Assembly: GCA_018716105.1 (NCBI GenBank)
Contig: DVKH01000022.1
Coordinates: 1 to 32,072, forward strand
From: Candidatus Fimivivens faecavium
GTDB taxonomy: Bacteria; Bacillota; Clostridia; Oscillospirales; Ruminococcaceae
Direction of reading: 5' to 3'
DNA: 32,072 bases
Shown here: piece after piece, positions 1-8,848 of the stretch
Layout of the letters: each line of letters starts with the position of its first letter
Position numbering within the stretch: position 1 is the stretch's first letter
Notes under the pieces: model-generated
What the model was told of the DNA's origin: nothing
The model's database searches: none
Seen by the model: the letters and a program-made list of their open reading frames with translations, nothing else
Translations under genes and position numbers: made by a program

Positions 1-3000
1 GCGGCTATGTGGACTTCATCGCCTGGGATCTGCACGCGGTCTTGCAAAAGGCAAAGGAGTTCTTTGCGGACACCGATATCCCCTGGGCCAGCTTCCACAC
101 CTTCCGCCGGGAGGCGGGGACGGTGAGGCTGAAAAGGCCGCCCGAGAACGAGCCGGATAAGGACGAGCTGGACGAAAGGCTGACTGGAATGGACTATATC
201 CCCTACACCCCGGAAAACGCCGAGGCATTTTATCAGCAACTGGAACAGTGGAACGACGAGGACGAGTACACCCGCTGTATCAAGGCGCTGAACGCCATCC
301 CGGAGGAATGGCGGGATTACCGCTCCGCCTACGCTCTGGCGCGGGCGCTGGAAAACTACGCCATCATCGGCGACCATGAGGAGGGCGCCCCCAACTACAA
401 GGGGGACAAAGCCCTTCTGCGGGCCATTGAGGCGCTGGAGGCCGTCCGGGAGGAGGGCCAGGACAAGGCGGAGTGGAATATGCGCATGGCCTATGCCTAT
501 CAGTATCTCTATGGGCAGGAGGAAAAGGCCATCCCCTATGCCAAGCGGTGGATGGAGCTGGACCCCGAGGACGAAAACGCCCCGGCCGTGATCCGGGAGT
601 GCCGGGCGGAGATCCGCAAGCGCCGGCGCAGCCGGAACAAGAAGGCCAAATTCGTGCCCGGTGATACCCCCTTTGAGGGGTTTGACCTCACCAATTTCTG
701 GGACGACAGCATGTTTGCGCTGAAGGAGTATGTCAGCGAGCCGCCCTCCGACGAGCTGATCGCCAGCGTGGAGGAGGAGCTGGGCTATAAGCTGCCTGCC
801 TCCTATGTCTGGCTGATGAAGCGGCACAACGGCGGCATCCCGGTGAACAACTGCTATCCCACCGACACGCCCACCACCTGGGCGGAGGACCATGTGGCCA
901 TCGCCGGCATCTTCGGCATCGGCCGGGAAAAATCTTACTCCCTCTGCGGCGAGCTGGGCAGCCGGTTCATGATCGACGAGTGGGAGTATCCCGCCATCGG
1001 CGTGGCCATCTGCGACTGCCCCAGCGCCGGACACGACATGATCTTTCTGGACTACCGCGCCTGCGGCCCCCAGGGAGAGCCCGCGGTGGTCCATGTGGAT
1101 CAGGAGAACGACTATAAGATCACCCATCTGGCCGACAGCTTTGAGGAGTTCATCCGGGGACTGGAACATGAGTCCGTCTATGACCCGGAAGAAGGAGCTG
1201 ACGGTCTCGACGGGGATGATGACGCTGACGAGGAGAAAACCGCGTCCGACCGCAAGGGCACCTTTGCCGGGTTCGTCCTCCTGTCCAGGGGGAAGTGGGA
1301 CAAGGCGCAGTTCATCCGGGACATGAAGGAGAAATGGGACATCGCCGTGGTTGAGGATGACGGCGAGGACAGGCGCGGCGACACGGCGGTGTTTGATGTG
1401 GGCGACATGATCGCCGCCGTCAGCCTGTTCCCCGCACCCATCCCCGGCGGCGAGGCCGAAGCCAATGCCAAAAACAACTATATGTGGCCGGACGCGGTAA
1501 AGGCCGCCAGGGAGCACCGCGCCCATATCATGGTGGCAGTGCTGGGCAAAGAGGGGAATGTCCTGGAGAAAGGCAGGCTCTTTACCAAGCTGGTTGCCGC
1601 CTGCTGCCGCCAGGATTACGCTACCGGCGTCTACACCAGCGGCGTGGTGTTTGAGCCCCGCTTCTATGAGGGCTTTGCCGATATGATGAAAGAGGACGAA
1701 CTGCCCATCTTCAACTGGGTCTGGTTCGGCCTGTACCGGAGCGAGGGCGGCATGAACGCCTACACCTACGGCATGTATGTGTTCGGCAAGGACGAGATGG
1801 AGGTGCTGGACACGGCCGCCGAGCCGGATGAGCTGCGGGACTTTTTGGCAAGTATGGCATCCTATGTCTTGGCGTGCGATGTAACGCTGAAGGATGGGGA
1901 GACCATCGGCTTCTCTGCGGATGATAAGCATGCCATCACCCGCAGCCCCGGCGTTTCTCTGCCGGAGGAGCAGATGACGCTGAAGATCTCGTGGGAGCCG
2001 TCGGACGGCGGCCCGGATGACGGCGGAGAGGACGGCCCGGACGGTGGACGCCCCCAGGATGAAAACCCCGGCGAACCCGAGGTCTACACCGAGGAGGAGA
2101 TGGAGGCCATTGAGGGCCACATCCGGCAGTATTTCGGGGCGTTTGACAATGTGTTCCATGAGATCGTGTCCCCCGACATCCATGTGGACATCTGCGTGGT
2201 GCCGCCCGCTGGGGAGCGGGACTACTACACCCTGGTCACTATGGGCATGGGGGCCCACCGGATGAATGTGCCGCAGGAGCTGGCGGAATACAAGCTGGAG
2301 CGGGCGGAGCTGGCCATTGCCCTGCCTGCGGACTGGAAGCTGGATCAGGAATCCATGAAGGACGAAAAGTGGTACTGGCCCATCCGTCTGCTGAAATCCC
2401 TGGCCCGCCTGCCCGTCAACTGCGGAAGTTGGCTGGGCCACGGACATACCGTGGAGAACCGGGAGCCCTTTGCGGACAACACAAAGCTGTGTACCGCTAT
2501 CCTGACCGGCCCCCAGGGCACAGCGGATGGCAGCGAGGTCTGCACTTTACCCAATGGCGAGGAGGTCAACTTCTATCAAGTCATCCCTCTTTATGCGGAT
2601 GAATTGGACTATAAGCTGGCCCATGACGCGGACGCCCTGCTGGAAAAAATGGCGGGCATCAGCTTCGTGGTGCGGCCTGACCGCCCCGACGCCATCACCA
2701 GGGGTACCCTTTGCAGCGAAGATGAGGCGGATGAGAGCATCGGCATGGACGATGCCTCCTATCATATCGAGAGCATTGAGGAGAAGGAACTGCCTATTGA
2801 CCCCATCAACGCCTACAACCACATGGCCATCTATCTGCGCTGGTGCGTGGAGCACGACCTGATGGGCGAGGACTTCCTGAAGGAATATGGCGAAGTGGCC
2901 AAACAGGTCAAATCGGCCCCCGGCCATACGGACCTCCGGTCATTCATCCGTGAGGAACTGCTCGGCTGCCTGTACTCCGCCCTGTTCAACAAAACAGGCC

Positions 3001-4001
3001 GGGCCTTTGCCCACTACTACTATGGGGAGGCGGACAGCCCCTATTATCCCAGCGACATCGACGACTATGCCCTCAAACGCTTCGGCCCGGAGCGGTATCA
3101 TTCCGACGAGTTCCGGCAGGAGGCGTACCTGTTCATCCCCTTTGACGAGGAGTACTATCGGGCTATGGCAGAGGTGATTGAAGAACGCTTCACCAACTGG
3201 CAGGGGCAGGACTTTGACGAGGACACTCTGGAGCCCTCGGAGCTGGCCCAGGCCATGATGGAGTATCTGGACTGCGAATGTACTTACTTCCCCTCTATGA
3301 AGGATGACGATCCCATCATGTCGGCGTACCGTTACGCCCGGCGTCTTGGGGTGCGGGAGGGCTTCGTCCCCGTGCTGGTAAAGGTGGACGAAACCCTGTG
3401 GGAGTGCCTTGTGATGAACGCCGACCCGGACAGCGACGGGGCTGACGGCTATGCCTTCGACCCGGACACGGTTGCCCAATACCGGAAGAAGATGCTCTCC
3501 GCCCCCATCAAGGACGGAAAGGCGATCCTGGAGGAGCTGGCCGGCCAGCGCAGGGACGAGGCCGAGGACGACGATCTGGACTGGGAGGAGGAAATTCTGG
3601 GCGAGATGGAGGGCGGAGAACCCAACGACCGTTTCGCCAGCTATTGGAATCCTGAAACGGACATGACCTACCCGCTTATCCTGGCCAAGATCCCGGTGAA
3701 GAACCCCTGGGAGGTCTTTGCCTGCCTGCCTTTCGGCAACTGGAACGAGTGTCCCGACACGCCGGAACTGATTGCGATTGCGAAATACTGGTTCGAGCAG
3801 TACGGCGCGGCGCCTGCTGCCATGAGCCACGACGAACTGGAATTCGACCTCCCGGCCCCCATTCCCCAGGAGCGGGCTATGGAGCTGGCCGTGGAGCAGT
3901 ACGGCTTCTGCCCGGATCTGGACCAGGGCGAAGAAGGGAGCATCGGCAGCTTGGCGGATGATCTCTGGCGGTCCGCCGTCTGGTACTTCTGGTGGGATTG
4001 A
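1..4001 (+). CDS. Multidomain poly-immunity-type protein (SUKH/SMI1, DUF4261, SUFU, DUF4253), 5' partial
   Basis: The frame is open to the left edge; the first possible start is a GTG at 9 with no ribosome binding site, so the gene almost certainly begins outside the window. At least 1330 residues are visible. Order, counted from the GTG: a helical TPR-like region (about 60-200); a SUKH/SMI1-KNR4-like domain (about 227-385, with the LGYKLPASYVWLMKRHNGG signature); an acidic linker; a DUF4261-like region (about 417-664, ending near SPGVSLPEEQMTLKI); a Gly/Asp/Pro linker; a SUFU (suppressor of fused)-like region (about 710-885); an unrecognised acidic region; and a C-terminal DUF4253-like domain (about 1227-1330) ending WYFWWD. 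SUKH and SUFU domains are known immunity proteins of polymorphic toxin systems, and fused or tandem immunity domains are called poly-immunity proteins. No signal peptide or membrane segment is seen in the visible part, so it is probably cytoplasmic. The next gene starts 15 bp downstream. Domain calls are from recalled patterns, not a search. Confidence 0.8.
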   Translation, partial: GYVDFIAWDLHAVLQKAKEFFADTDIPWASFHTFRREAGTVRLKRPPENEPDKDELDERLTGMDYIPYTPENAEAFYQQLEQWNDEDEYTRCIKALNAIPEEWRDYRSAYALARALENYAIIGDHEEGAPNYKGDKALLRAIEALEAVREEGQDKAEWNMRMAYAYQYLYGQEEKAIPYAKRWMELDPEDENAPAVIRECRAEIRKRRRSRNKKAKFVPGDTPFEGFDLTNFWDDSMFALKEYVSEPPSDELIASVEEELGYKLPASYVWLMKRHNGGIPVNNCYPTDTPTTWAEDHVAIAGIFGIGREKSYSLCGELGSRFMIDEWEYPAIGVAICDCPSAGHDMIFLDYRACGPQGEPAVVHVDQENDYKITHLADSFEEFIRGLEHESVYDPEEGADGLDGDDDADEEKTASDRKGTFAGFVLLSRGKWDKAQFIRDMKEKWDIAVVEDDGEDRRGDTAVFDVGDMIAAVSLFPAPIPGGEAEANAKNNYMWPDAVKAAREHRAHIMVAVLGKEGNVLEKGRLFTKLVAACCRQDYATGVYTSGVVFEPRFYEGFADMMKEDELPIFNWVWFGLYRSEGGMNAYTYGMYVFGKDEMEVLDTAAEPDELRDFLASMASYVLACDVTLKDGETIGFSADDKHAITRSPGVSLPEEQMTLKISWEPSDGGPDDGGEDGPDGGRPQDENPGEPEVYTEEEMEAIEGHIRQYFGAFDNVFHEIVSPDIHVDICVVPPAGERDYYTLVTMGMGAHRMNVPQELAEYKLERAELAIALPADWKLDQESMKDEKWYWPIRLLKSLARLPVNCGSWLGHGHTVENREPFADNTKLCTAILTGPQGTADGSEVCTLPNGEEVNFYQVIPLYADELDYKLAHDADALLEKMAGISFVVRPDRPDAITRGTLCSEDEADESIGMDDASYHIESIEEKELPIDPINAYNHMAIYLRWCVEHDLMGEDFLKEYGEVAKQVKSAPGHTDLRSFIREELLGCLYSALFNKTGRAFAHYYYGEADSPYYPSDIDDYALKRFGPERYHSDEFRQEAYLFIPFDEEYYRAMAEVIEERFTNWQGQDFDEDTLEPSELAQAMMEYLDCECTYFPSMKDDDPIMSAYRYARRLGVREGFVPVLVKVDETLWECLVMNADPDSDGADGYAFDPDTVAQYRKKMLSAPIKDGKAILEELAGQRRDEAEDDDLDWEEEILGEMEGGEPNDRFASYWNPETDMTYPLILAKIPVKNPWEVFACLPFGNWNECPDTPELIAIAKYWFEQYGAAPAAMSHDELEFDLPAPIPQERAMELAVEQYGFCPDLDQGEEGSIGSLADDLWRSAVWYFWWD

Positions 4002-4880
<879 letters not shown>

Positions 4881-4961
4881 GGAGTTTCCCTATCAAAAAA
4901 GGAGGCGCACCAGACAAAACGCAGGGCGCAGCGAAGCGCGTCTCATTGAACCCCCCCATGT

Positions 4962-5003
4962 AAAAATCCCGGCGCGGCGCAAAGCCGCGGCGGGATTTTT
5001 ATT
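4962..5003 (+). terminator. Intrinsic terminator after the CbrC gene
   Basis: The arms 4962-4971 and 4991-5000 pair perfectly (AAAAATCCCG with CGGGATTTTT) and extend inward through a GC stem to a GCAAA loop. The symmetrical A and T runs would let it work in both directions. It separates the immunity-type genes from the queT promoter, whose -35 box begins at 5002. Confidence 0.85.
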
Positions 5004-5030
5004 GACATAGCGGAAAAGCGCGTTTATAAT
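5002..5030 (+). promoter_or_regulatory. Consensus sigma-A promoter for queT
   Basis: TTGACA at 5002-5007 and TATAAT at 5025-5030 are separated by exactly 17 bp. Transcription would start near 5037, giving a leader of about 195 nt before queT. A perfect promoter in front of a long leader often means that control is exerted after initiation. Confidence 0.85.
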
Positions 5031-5036
5031 ATCCAT

Positions 5037-5231
5037 CGGGCCGGGGTCTTCGGCCCGGCGTTGTGCGGATTGGTGGCAGCTTTCCGGCACTGCGCCGCAA
5101 AAACGGCGGTTCGGCGTTCCTCTGGGGCGGCGGGCGGCCGGTGCGCGGCGATGTGCGGGCGGCGGCCGCTTTTTTTGCGCCGCACCCCGTAAATTCACCG
5201 TCTCCGCGCTCATTCATGTTTGGAGGCACCC
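5037..5231 (+). promoter_or_regulatory. GC-rich queT leader with possible attenuator (5134-5176)
   Basis: The leader contains a hairpin with 7-bp arms, GCGGCCG (5134-5140) and CGGCCGC (5163-5169), followed directly by seven T residues (5170-5176). That is the form of an intrinsic terminator about 55 nt upstream of the start codon. QueT transporters are commonly controlled by preQ1 or THF riboswitches, but I cannot match this leader to the consensus of either. The regulatory call rests on the terminator-like hairpin alone. Confidence 0.45.
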
Positions 5232-5759
5232 ATGAAAAAGACCAATGTACAAAATCTCACCCGGACGGCGCTGATCGCGGCGCTCTATTTCGTCATCAGC
5301 ACGGCGTTTGCGCCGCTCGCCTACGGCGTGGTGCAGGTCCGGTTCTCCGAGGCGCTGACCCTGCTCCCCGTTCTGACCGCGCTCGGCGTTCCGGGGGTGA
5401 CGCTCGGCTGTCTTCTGACAAACGCCTACGGCGTGGCGAGCGGCATGAGCATCCTCGGCGCGCTGGACGTTTTCCTCGGGACCGGGGCGACCCTTCTGGC
5501 GGCGGCGATGAGCCGGGCGCTGAGGGGGATCCGGCTGTTCGGCCTGCCGGTCTGGTCGGCGGTTCCGCCGGTCCTGGTCAACGCCGTTGTCGTCGGCGGG
5601 GAATTCGCTTTTGCCGAGACGGGAAAGGTCTGGGGTCCGGTGTTCTGGTTCAACGCCGCTCAGGTGGGGCTGGGCCAGCTGGCGGCGTGCTTTGTGATCG
5701 GCCTGCCGATGGTGTTCGCGCTCGAAAAGACCGGCGCGGCCAAAAAGCTGTTTGAATGA
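5232..5759 (+). CDS. queT: QueT family queuosine-precursor transporter
   Basis: The ATG at 5232 (MKKTNVQNLTRTALIAALYF) sits behind TTTGGAGG at 5219-5226; a TTG four codons upstream overlaps this binding site and is not the start. The 175-aa product is almost entirely hydrophobic with about five membrane helices. It carries the QueT-family features VQVRFSEALTLLPVLT near residue 30 and GVPGVTLGCLLTNAYG near residue 50. QueT proteins are S components of ECF-type importers for queuosine precursors such as preQ1. The energising ATPase and EcfT subunits are not in this window, so it probably shares a group II ECF module encoded elsewhere. The gene stands alone between two terminators. Confidence 0.9.
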   Translation: MKKTNVQNLTRTALIAALYFVISTAFAPLAYGVVQVRFSEALTLLPVLTALGVPGVTLGCLLTNAYGVASGMSILGALDVFLGTGATLLAAAMSRALRGIRLFGLPVWSAVPPVLVNAVVVGGEFAFAETGKVWGPVFWFNAAQVGLGQLAACFVIGLPMVFALEKTGAAKKLFE

Positions 5760-5792
5760 GTCCGCCCGCGCGGCGGGATGCGATAAATATAA

Positions 5793-5834
5793 GGGGAACG
5801 GGAGAAGCAAAACGCTTCTCCCGTTCCCCTTTTC
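5793..5834. terminator. Bidirectional terminator between queT and the XRE gene
   Basis: A 16-bp perfect stem (5793-5808 with 5814-5829) around a 5-nt loop is followed by TTTT on the plus strand and flanked by AT-rich DNA on the other side. It lies between convergent genes and can serve both. Confidence 0.85.
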
Positions 5835-5854
5835 CGGTTATCCGCGCGGAAAAA

Positions 5855-6190
5855 TCATTCTCCGGCGTGTTTGTCGAGCGCGATTTTTGCGGCCCGGACA
5901 ATGTCGGTGAGGATATGAACCTGCTGAGGGGTGCAGCTTTCCAGCAGCGCGTTGATCTCGCTGATCGAAGCGCCCTCCCCGCCCTGCGGGCCGTCGAGCA
6001 GTTCGTCGGTCCGGATGCCCAGCGCTTTCGCAAGGCCGACGAAAACGTGCAGGCTGAGCTTGGTGTTTCCGGTTTCGATATGGCTCATGTGGGTGACCGA
6101 GATGCCGGTCTGCTCCGCGAGCTGTTCCTGCGAAAGCCCCTGCGCCCGCCGAAATTTGCGGATTTTTTGTCCGATTTCGTAATAATCCAT
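5855..6190 (-). CDS. XRE-family helix-turn-helix transcriptional regulator
   Basis: This 111-aa protein has an N-terminal HTH_3 domain (about residues 5-62): IGQKIRKFRRAQGLSQEQLA, then the recognition-helix region TGISVTHMSHIETGNTKLSL. The C-terminal half (about 70-111) is helical, with a conserved-looking CTPQQVHILTDIVRA segment that may serve in dimerisation. The start is ATG at 6190; no strong Shine-Dalgarno is visible. Small solo XRE repressors of this type are common in Oscillospiraceae. It is convergent with queT, and its upstream region holds a TATAC-N7-GTATA dyad at 6215-6231 that may be its own operator. The target genes are unknown. Confidence 0.85.
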   Translation of the reverse strand: MDYYEIGQKIRKFRRAQGLSQEQLAEQTGISVTHMSHIETGNTKLSLHVFVGLAKALGIRTDELLDGPQGGEGASISEINALLESCTPQQVHILTDIVRAAKIALDKHAGE

Positions 6191-6214
6191 TCACTCACGC
6201 CCATGTAGTTACTT

Positions 6215-6231
6215 TATACTTGAATTGTATA
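6215..6231. promoter_or_regulatory. Inverted repeat, candidate XRE operator
   Basis: TATAC (6215-6219) and GTATA (6227-6231) form a perfect dyad with a 7-bp centre, about 25 bp upstream of the XRE start codon in an AT-rich stretch. Position and form fit an autoregulatory operator; this is inference. Confidence 0.4.
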
Positions 6232-6362
6232 GGCAATCATGATATTATTTAATAAACCACATAGGCTATTTTATGCTCATATACTTAAAGTTATTCGGGG
6301 TTTCTGGACAATACCGGGAATTTTAAGGGCTCCCGGTGCAAAACGTGACGGAGGAAAGGCGC

Positions 6363-6848
6363 ATGATCAAATTGATTGGGGGCGAACCCCACGGGGGAGA
6401 AAGCGGCGCGGACCGAAAGCCCCTGGCCGGCTCAAACCGGTTAAAGCCGCCGGCCGGGCGGGCGGGCTGGTTCTGGGTCCTGATCGCGGTGATTTCGGTC
6501 GCCGCGGGGACTGCGCTTGCGGCCTGTCCGGCGTTTCTTGCGGCGCCGCTTGGCGCTGACGAACGGCGGCCCGCTGGAGACGGGGTGGAGGAAATCACCA
6601 TTTCGATCCCGGTGCCGCAGGGAAAAGAGATTTTGGCGGTTTCCGTTTACGCCGCCGGGCCAGAGGCTCCGGCGCGGGGCGGGAGGGGCGGCTCCCGGCC
6701 GGGCGCGGGGCGGATGGAGGCGAGCGTCTGGTTTACCGACGGGTCAAGCCTCCTGATCAGGGATACACAGGCCGCGGATTCCTGGGGCCGGGCGCGGGCT
6801 TTTCTCCGGCCGGGGCCCGGAACCACCGCCCGGTTCGGCGGGGGGTGA
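6363..6848 (+). CDS. Hypothetical membrane-anchored protein
   Basis: The ATG at 6363 has a good binding site (GAGGAAAGG, 6351-6359) and gives 161 residues. A basic, proline-rich N terminus (1-35) precedes one hydrophobic segment (about 36-63, WFWVLIAVISVAAGTALAA). An exposed region follows with beta-like patterns (EEITISIPVPQGKEILAVSVY), a Gly/Arg linker and a second beta-like part (MEASVWFTDGSSLLIRD). I recognise no family. It ends directly before a terminator (6854-6896). It could be a small cell-surface protein; the extreme GC content makes chance open frames common here, so the binding site and terminator are the main support. Confidence 0.5.
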   Translation: MIKLIGGEPHGGESGADRKPLAGSNRLKPPAGRAGWFWVLIAVISVAAGTALAACPAFLAAPLGADERRPAGDGVEEITISIPVPQGKEILAVSVYAAGPEAPARGGRGGSRPGAGRMEASVWFTDGSSLLIRDTQAADSWGRARAFLRPGPGTTARFGGG

Positions 6849-6853
6849 ACAGG

Positions 6854-6896
6854 AACGCCCGGCGGCGCCATTGCTGCGCCGCCGGGCGTTTCGTTT
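6854..6896. terminator. Intrinsic terminator
   Basis: A 15-bp stem, 6854-6868 paired with 6876-6890, is followed by TTCGTTTT. It lies just after the hypothetical gene ending at 6848 and before the reverse-strand gene ending at 6947, so it may serve both. Confidence 0.75.
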
Positions 6897-6946
6897 TCCC
6901 GCGGGAGGGGGGATGGAGTTTGCCGCCGCGGGGCTGGGGAGCAGGT

Positions 6947-7138
6947 TTACACGCCGAGCCGGCCGGCGAGGACGAGCAGGTTCGAAAGGAACATGCCGAG
7001 CGTCGCCGCGTCCGCCTCAAGCGAGAGCCGGCCGCTCCTTGTGGGGAAGCTGGGGTCGGAAGTATAAGCTTCCATCTCACGGACGGTGTTCGCGAGATGG
7101 CGGACCGTCCGGCGGATGAGTTCAACGTCTTCTTCCAT
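6947..7138 (-). CDS. Small helical hypothetical protein
   Basis: A 63-aa frame on the minus strand begins at ATG 7138 behind a good GGAGGG binding site 6 nt upstream. The product is amphipathic and helical: an acidic start (MEEDVELIRRTVRHLANTV) and a hydrophobic C terminus (ATLGMFLSNLLVLAGRLGV). I do not recognise a family. The ribosome binding site and short spacer argue for a real gene rather than a chance frame. It is divergent from the ribbon-helix-helix gene at 7250. Confidence 0.55.
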   Translation of the reverse strand: MEEDVELIRRTVRHLANTVREMEAYTSDPSFPTRSGRLSLEADAATLGMFLSNLLVLAGRLGV

Positions 7139-7249
7139 AGGCGCCCTCCAAAAAAAGATGGGCCTATTATGGCCCCATTTTCCACACGCTGCCGATTGGA
7201 AATGGTACGCTCAGGCCATCTTCAAAGGACAGGAGACGGCTGGTTTATC

Positions 7250-7420
7250 ATGGTCATACGAAGGGTAACAATTCGGATTGATGAGGAAACAAGGCGGAAA
7301 CTCCAGTATATTTGTGATTATGAGGGCCGTTCGATCAACGGTCAGCTTTTATATCTGGCGCGGGAATCAATCCGCGCATTCGAAGAAAAACACGGAACGA
7401 TTGTATTTGAGGATCATTAA
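7250..7420 (+). CDS. Arc-like ribbon-helix-helix DNA-binding protein
   Basis: From ATG 7250 the product is 56 residues: a beta strand (RRVTIRIDEETRRKL), then two helices (QYICDYEGRSINGQLLYLAR and ESIRAFEEKHG), the standard Arc/MetJ fold in which the strand contacts DNA and the protein acts as a dimer. An in-frame ATG at 7202 is possible, but the residues before 7250 do not fit the fold. The AGGAG at 7231-7235 is rather far from ATG 7250 (14 nt), so translation may be weak. It is convergent with, and similar to, the gene at 7417-7623, and the two stop codons overlap. Confidence 0.75.
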   Translation: MVIRRVTIRIDEETRRKLQYICDYEGRSINGQLLYLARESIRAFEEKHGTIVFEDH

Positions 7421-7623
7421 CCCGAAGATCCCGGGTTTTCAAGGTCTTTTTCCTGATTGAAAAGGATTTTGCCATGCTTGTCTTCAAACTCTGCAACGCG
7501 ATTTCTGATTAGCAATTCGAGTTCCTTGTTTTTTGTGCGGCATTCATATGCCGCGATGAAGTCGAGCTTGTCGAGCCAGATTTGCGAAATGCGGAGTGTA
7601 AATCGCGACAGGGTATCCTTCAT
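7417..7623 (-). CDS. Arc-like ribbon-helix-helix DNA-binding protein (second copy, convergent)
   Basis: The ATG at 7623 follows AGAGG at a suitable distance. The 68-aa product has the pattern of its neighbour: SRFTLRISQIWLDKLDFIAA, a central turn with TKNKELELLIRN, and EFEDKHGKI, matching AFEEKHGTI in the plus-strand gene. They are diverged paralogues. The C-terminal tail (LFNQEKDLENPGSSG) is unstructured. Palindromes in the upstream region (TATCATGATA at 7654-7663 and a 12-bp palindrome at 7669-7680) are candidate operators, since such proteins often repress their own genes. No toxin gene is adjacent, so an antitoxin role is not supported. Confidence 0.75.
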   Translation of the reverse strand: MKDTLSRFTLRISQIWLDKLDFIAAYECRTKNKELELLIRNRVAEFEDKHGKILFNQEKDLENPGSSG

Positions 7624-7653
7624 CGTTTGCGCCTCTTCCTATGGTGTCTGTGA

Positions 7654-7680
7654 TATCATGATAGCGTGAAGGGCGCCCTT
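7654..7680. promoter_or_regulatory. Two palindromes upstream of the minus-strand ribbon-helix-helix gene
   Basis: TATCATGATA (7654-7663) and AAGGGCGCCCTT (7669-7680) are both perfect palindromes, 30-57 bp upstream of the start codon at 7623. TATCAT may also be the -10 box. They are candidate binding sites for the ribbon-helix-helix proteins; there is no direct evidence. Confidence 0.35.
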
Positions 7681-7752
7681 TTGGGTGGAAGTGACGCAGT
7701 TTTGACGAAGTGTTTTTTCGGATCGAAAACCGTCCGGGCGCCGGGGCGGCTG

Positions 7753-8742
7753 TTATCCGCGGCCGGGCTGGGCGCCGTCGCGGTTCCATTCGAGCGCGGT
7801 TTCGATGATGCGCTCGATATCCGCGCGGGAGGAGATTTTCCCGCACTCCCGCCGCAGGGCCGCCGCGCCACCAAGGCCGGTCATATACCAGGCGGCGTGC
7901 TTCCTGGCCTCGCGGAGGCCGACGGATTCCCCGCGGTATTCGAGCAGGAGGATGAGCTGGCGGCGCATCACCGAAAAGCGCTCCTCAAGCGGCGGGGGCG
8001 GGAGCTCGGTCCCGTCCTTCAAAAAGGCGCTGATCTCCCGGAACAGCCACGGCGCGCCGAGCGCCCCGCGCCCGATCATCACAAGATCGCAGCCGGTTTC
8101 GTCGAGCATCCGCTTCGCGTCTTTCGCCGCGGCGATGTCGCCGTTCCCGATCACCGGGACCGAGACGGCGCGCCTGACCTCTGCAATCACGCCGAGGTCG
8201 ACCGGCGGCGCGTACATCTGGGCGCGGGTCCGGCCGTGCACCGCAACAGCCGCCGCGCCCGCCGCCTCCATCCGCTTTGCAAATTCCGGCGCGTTGACCG
8301 AGCCGTCGTCAAAGCCCTTGCGGATTTTGACGGTCACGGGGATTTTGACCGCGTCAACGGCGGCGCGGACAATTTTCTCCGCGAGGGCGGGATTCTTCAT
8401 CAGCGCGCTCCCCGCCCCGGTGTTCACGACCTTTGGGGCCGGACAGCCCATGTTGAGGTCGATGAAGTCGGGGCCGAGCGCCTCGGCCCGCCGGGCCGCC
8501 TGCGCGATCAGCCCCGGCTCGGTCCCGAAGAGCTGGACGGCGTAGGGCCGCTCCGGGTCGGGGGCAAGCAGCTCGGCGCTTTTTTCGCTGCCCATGAGGA
8601 TTCCCTTCGCGCTCGCCATCTCCCCGACCGCCCACGCGGCCCCGAAGCCGCGGCAGACCTCGCGCAGCGCGCGGTCCGCGACCCCCGCCATCGGCGCGAG
8701 GCCGGCGAAGCCCTCTATCGTCACGTTTCCGATCTTGACCAT
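7753..8742 (-). CDS. dusB: tRNA-dihydrouridine synthase (DusB type)
   Basis: This 329-aa flavoenzyme reduces uridines in the tRNA D-loop using NADPH. It has the full DUS set: LAPMAGVADRALREVCRGFG at residues 14-33, the substrate-channel motif DFIDLNMGCPAPKVVNTGAG (about 92-111) with catalytic Cys100, the HGRTRAQMY segment (about 169-177), VIGNGDIAAAKDAKRML (about 195) and VMIGRGALGAPWLF for FMN binding. Length is typical. The start ATG 8742 follows a GAGAAAG-type site, and a TTGAAC-17-TACAAT promoter lies at 8796-8824. It is transcribed alone, divergently from the polA side. Confidence 0.95.
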   Translation of the reverse strand: MVKIGNVTIEGFAGLAPMAGVADRALREVCRGFGAAWAVGEMASAKGILMGSEKSAELLAPDPERPYAVQLFGTEPGLIAQAARRAEALGPDFIDLNMGCPAPKVVNTGAGSALMKNPALAEKIVRAAVDAVKIPVTVKIRKGFDDGSVNAPEFAKRMEAAGAAAVAVHGRTRAQMYAPPVDLGVIAEVRRAVSVPVIGNGDIAAAKDAKRMLDETGCDLVMIGRGALGAPWLFREISAFLKDGTELPPPPLEERFSVMRRQLILLLEYRGESVGLREARKHAAWYMTGLGGAAALRRECGKISSRADIERIIETALEWNRDGAQPGRG

Positions 8743-8795
8743 TCGTTCTTTCTCCGTTTCCGGCGGCCCGGTTCGTCCCAGGCCGCGCGCCGATT

Positions 8796-8824
8796 ATTGT
8801 AACAAAGTTTTGCCCGCGGTTCAA
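8796..8824 (-). promoter_or_regulatory. Promoter for dusB
   Basis: On the minus strand TTGAAC (8819-8824) and TACAAT (8796-8801) are 17 bp apart. The -35 box overlaps the -35 box of the opposite promoter at 8820-8848, so the two would compete for RNA polymerase. Confidence 0.65.
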
Positions 8825-8848
8825 CCGGCGGGACGGATGTGGTATAAT
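8820..8848 (+). promoter_or_regulatory. Divergent plus-strand promoter
   Basis: TTCAAC (8820-8825), 17 bp, TATAAT (8843-8848). The transcript would begin near 8855 inside a perfect 9-bp inverted repeat (8846-8854 with 8858-8866), about 360 nt before polA. No coding sequence follows directly. Confidence 0.45.

Noticed and set aside
5037-5231. preQ1 riboswitch upstream of queT
   Set aside because: The location is right, but I could not match the conserved core of any preQ1 class; recorded only as an unassigned leader.
7250-7623. Toxin-antitoxin module based on the ribbon-helix-helix proteins
   Set aside because: No toxin-like gene is adjacent; both genes encode DNA-binding proteins of the same fold.
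7666-8802. 378-aa open frame opposite dusB
   Set aside because: dusB is unambiguous on the minus strand; the opposite frame has no recognisable motif or binding site.
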